A stretch of 64,000 bases of DNA from contig RPFO01000392.1 in the NCBI GenBank assembly GCA_009746045.1, positions 1,910,245 through 1,974,244 on the forward strand, read 5' to 3'. A program made the position numbers and the translations under genes. Position 1 is the stretch's first letter. Each line of letters begins with the position of its first letter. A model generated the notes under the pieces. The model saw only the letters and a program-made list of their open reading frames with translations, was not told the origin of the DNA and did not search any database. This DNA comes from Mesostigma viride. Lineage: Eukaryota > Streptophyta > Mesostigmatophyceae > Mesostigmatales > Mesostigmataceae. Shown here in pieces: positions 63,805-64,000 of this stretch.

Positions 63805-64000
63805 GGAAACTCCCGCGCGAGCTGGAGGAGGGCGGTACTGGACCTTCGACGAGGCCGTCGCCGCAGCGGAAGCGCGACCAGAGCAGCACGAGCGTGGCAG
63901 GCCATCGAAGGAGCGCGGGGCGACTCGCAAGACCGCTTTGGGATACATTGGCAGGATGCGGGTCCTGCTCGACAAACTGGGGTGCTCGCAGTACGAGTCC
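63602..64000 (+). CDS. Open frame running off the right edge (partial)
   Basis: Continuous frame with no stop from 63602 to the window end. The last ~55 residues look coding (RYWTFDEAVAAAEARP, GRPSKERGATRKTALGYIGR, MRVLLDKLGC). The ALGYIGRMRVLLDKLG helix resembles the core-binding helices of tyrosine recombinases, but this is only a resemblance. No ATG occurs near the start, so the true N-terminus is probably reached by a frameshift from the upstream ORFs. Confidence 0.35.

Larger units (their letters stand above)
52200..64000. mobile_element. Endogenous Polinton-like virus (PLV), open at right edge
   Basis: Contains the diagnostic trio of small eukaryotic DNA viruses with double jelly-roll capsids: a major capsid protein (55081-56294), a minor capsid/penton candidate (56612-57451) and a packaging ATPase (62322-63203). 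These are surrounded by compact, often overlapping ORFs without introns. Gene density changes abruptly from the intron- and repeat-rich left side. The structural block is on the minus strand and the ATPase block on the plus strand. Frameshifts in several genes suggest an integrated, decaying copy. The assignment rests on remembered sequence patterns and not on a search. A virophage or adintovirus-like relative is the alternative. Confidence 0.75.

Overview
The window looks like nuclear DNA of a microalga or other protist, probably from the green lineage. Two intron-bearing eukaryotic genes (an ESCRT-I Vps23/TSG101-type gene and a SET-domain methyltransferase gene) lie among plant/algal-type transposons (CACTA-like, piggyBac-like, chromodomain Ty3/gypsy, a LINE-like ORF1), satellites and very long microsatellites. 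The right end holds an endogenous small DNA virus of the Polinton-like virus (PLV) type. The species cannot be fixed from the sequence; a few plant-type telomere-like heptamers (near 51290) and the repeat load are only weak hints of a green alga.

Layout. 1-10842: one long CACTA-like element whose left end is outside the window. A piggyBac-like non-autonomous element sits inside it (1-1484), and its interior is filled by about 7.5 kb of satellites and short tandem repeats. 10843-16231: the integrase/chromodomain half of a Ty3/gypsy element plus two extra ORFs. Its integrase is split at a TTAA by a second, complete piggyBac-like element (14300-16004). 16232-24048: CACTA-like DNA with two left ends, one right end and a nested tandem insertion. 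24049-28472: the gag-protease-RT-RNase H half of a Ty3/gypsy element, with an extra ORF carrying a caulimovirus-VI/RNase H1 N-terminal-like domain. 29567-30350: 784 bp of uninterrupted GATG.

31534-37433 (minus): an eight-exon Vps23/TSG101-like gene. All seven introns have GT-AG borders and the exons sum to 525 codons in one frame. 39195-46938 (plus): seven consecutive exons of a SET-domain lysine methyltransferase with a cysteine-rich insert and an NHSCxPN motif rebuilt across an intron; its first exon was not found. The two genes are divergent. Their introns hold minisatellites and microsatellites. 49562-50700: a degraded LINE-like ORF1. 51420-51920: a 110-bp tandem repeat with an internal inverted repeat.

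52200-64000: the viral element, open at the right edge. A minus-strand block carries structural genes: a major capsid protein, a minor capsid (penton) candidate, a small amphipathic protein, an Ig/LamG adhesin, a 1052-residue beta-rich virion protein, a zinc-finger protein and several small ORFs. A plus-strand block, starting only 24 bp from the divergent neighbour, carries a coiled-coil protein, a packaging ATPase and further ORFs. No polymerase, protease or integrase is recognised inside the window; they may lie to the right. Several viral genes carry single-base frameshifts, mostly at homopolymers, while the exons of the two host genes are clean. This suggests early decay of an integrated virus, but sequencing error is not excluded.
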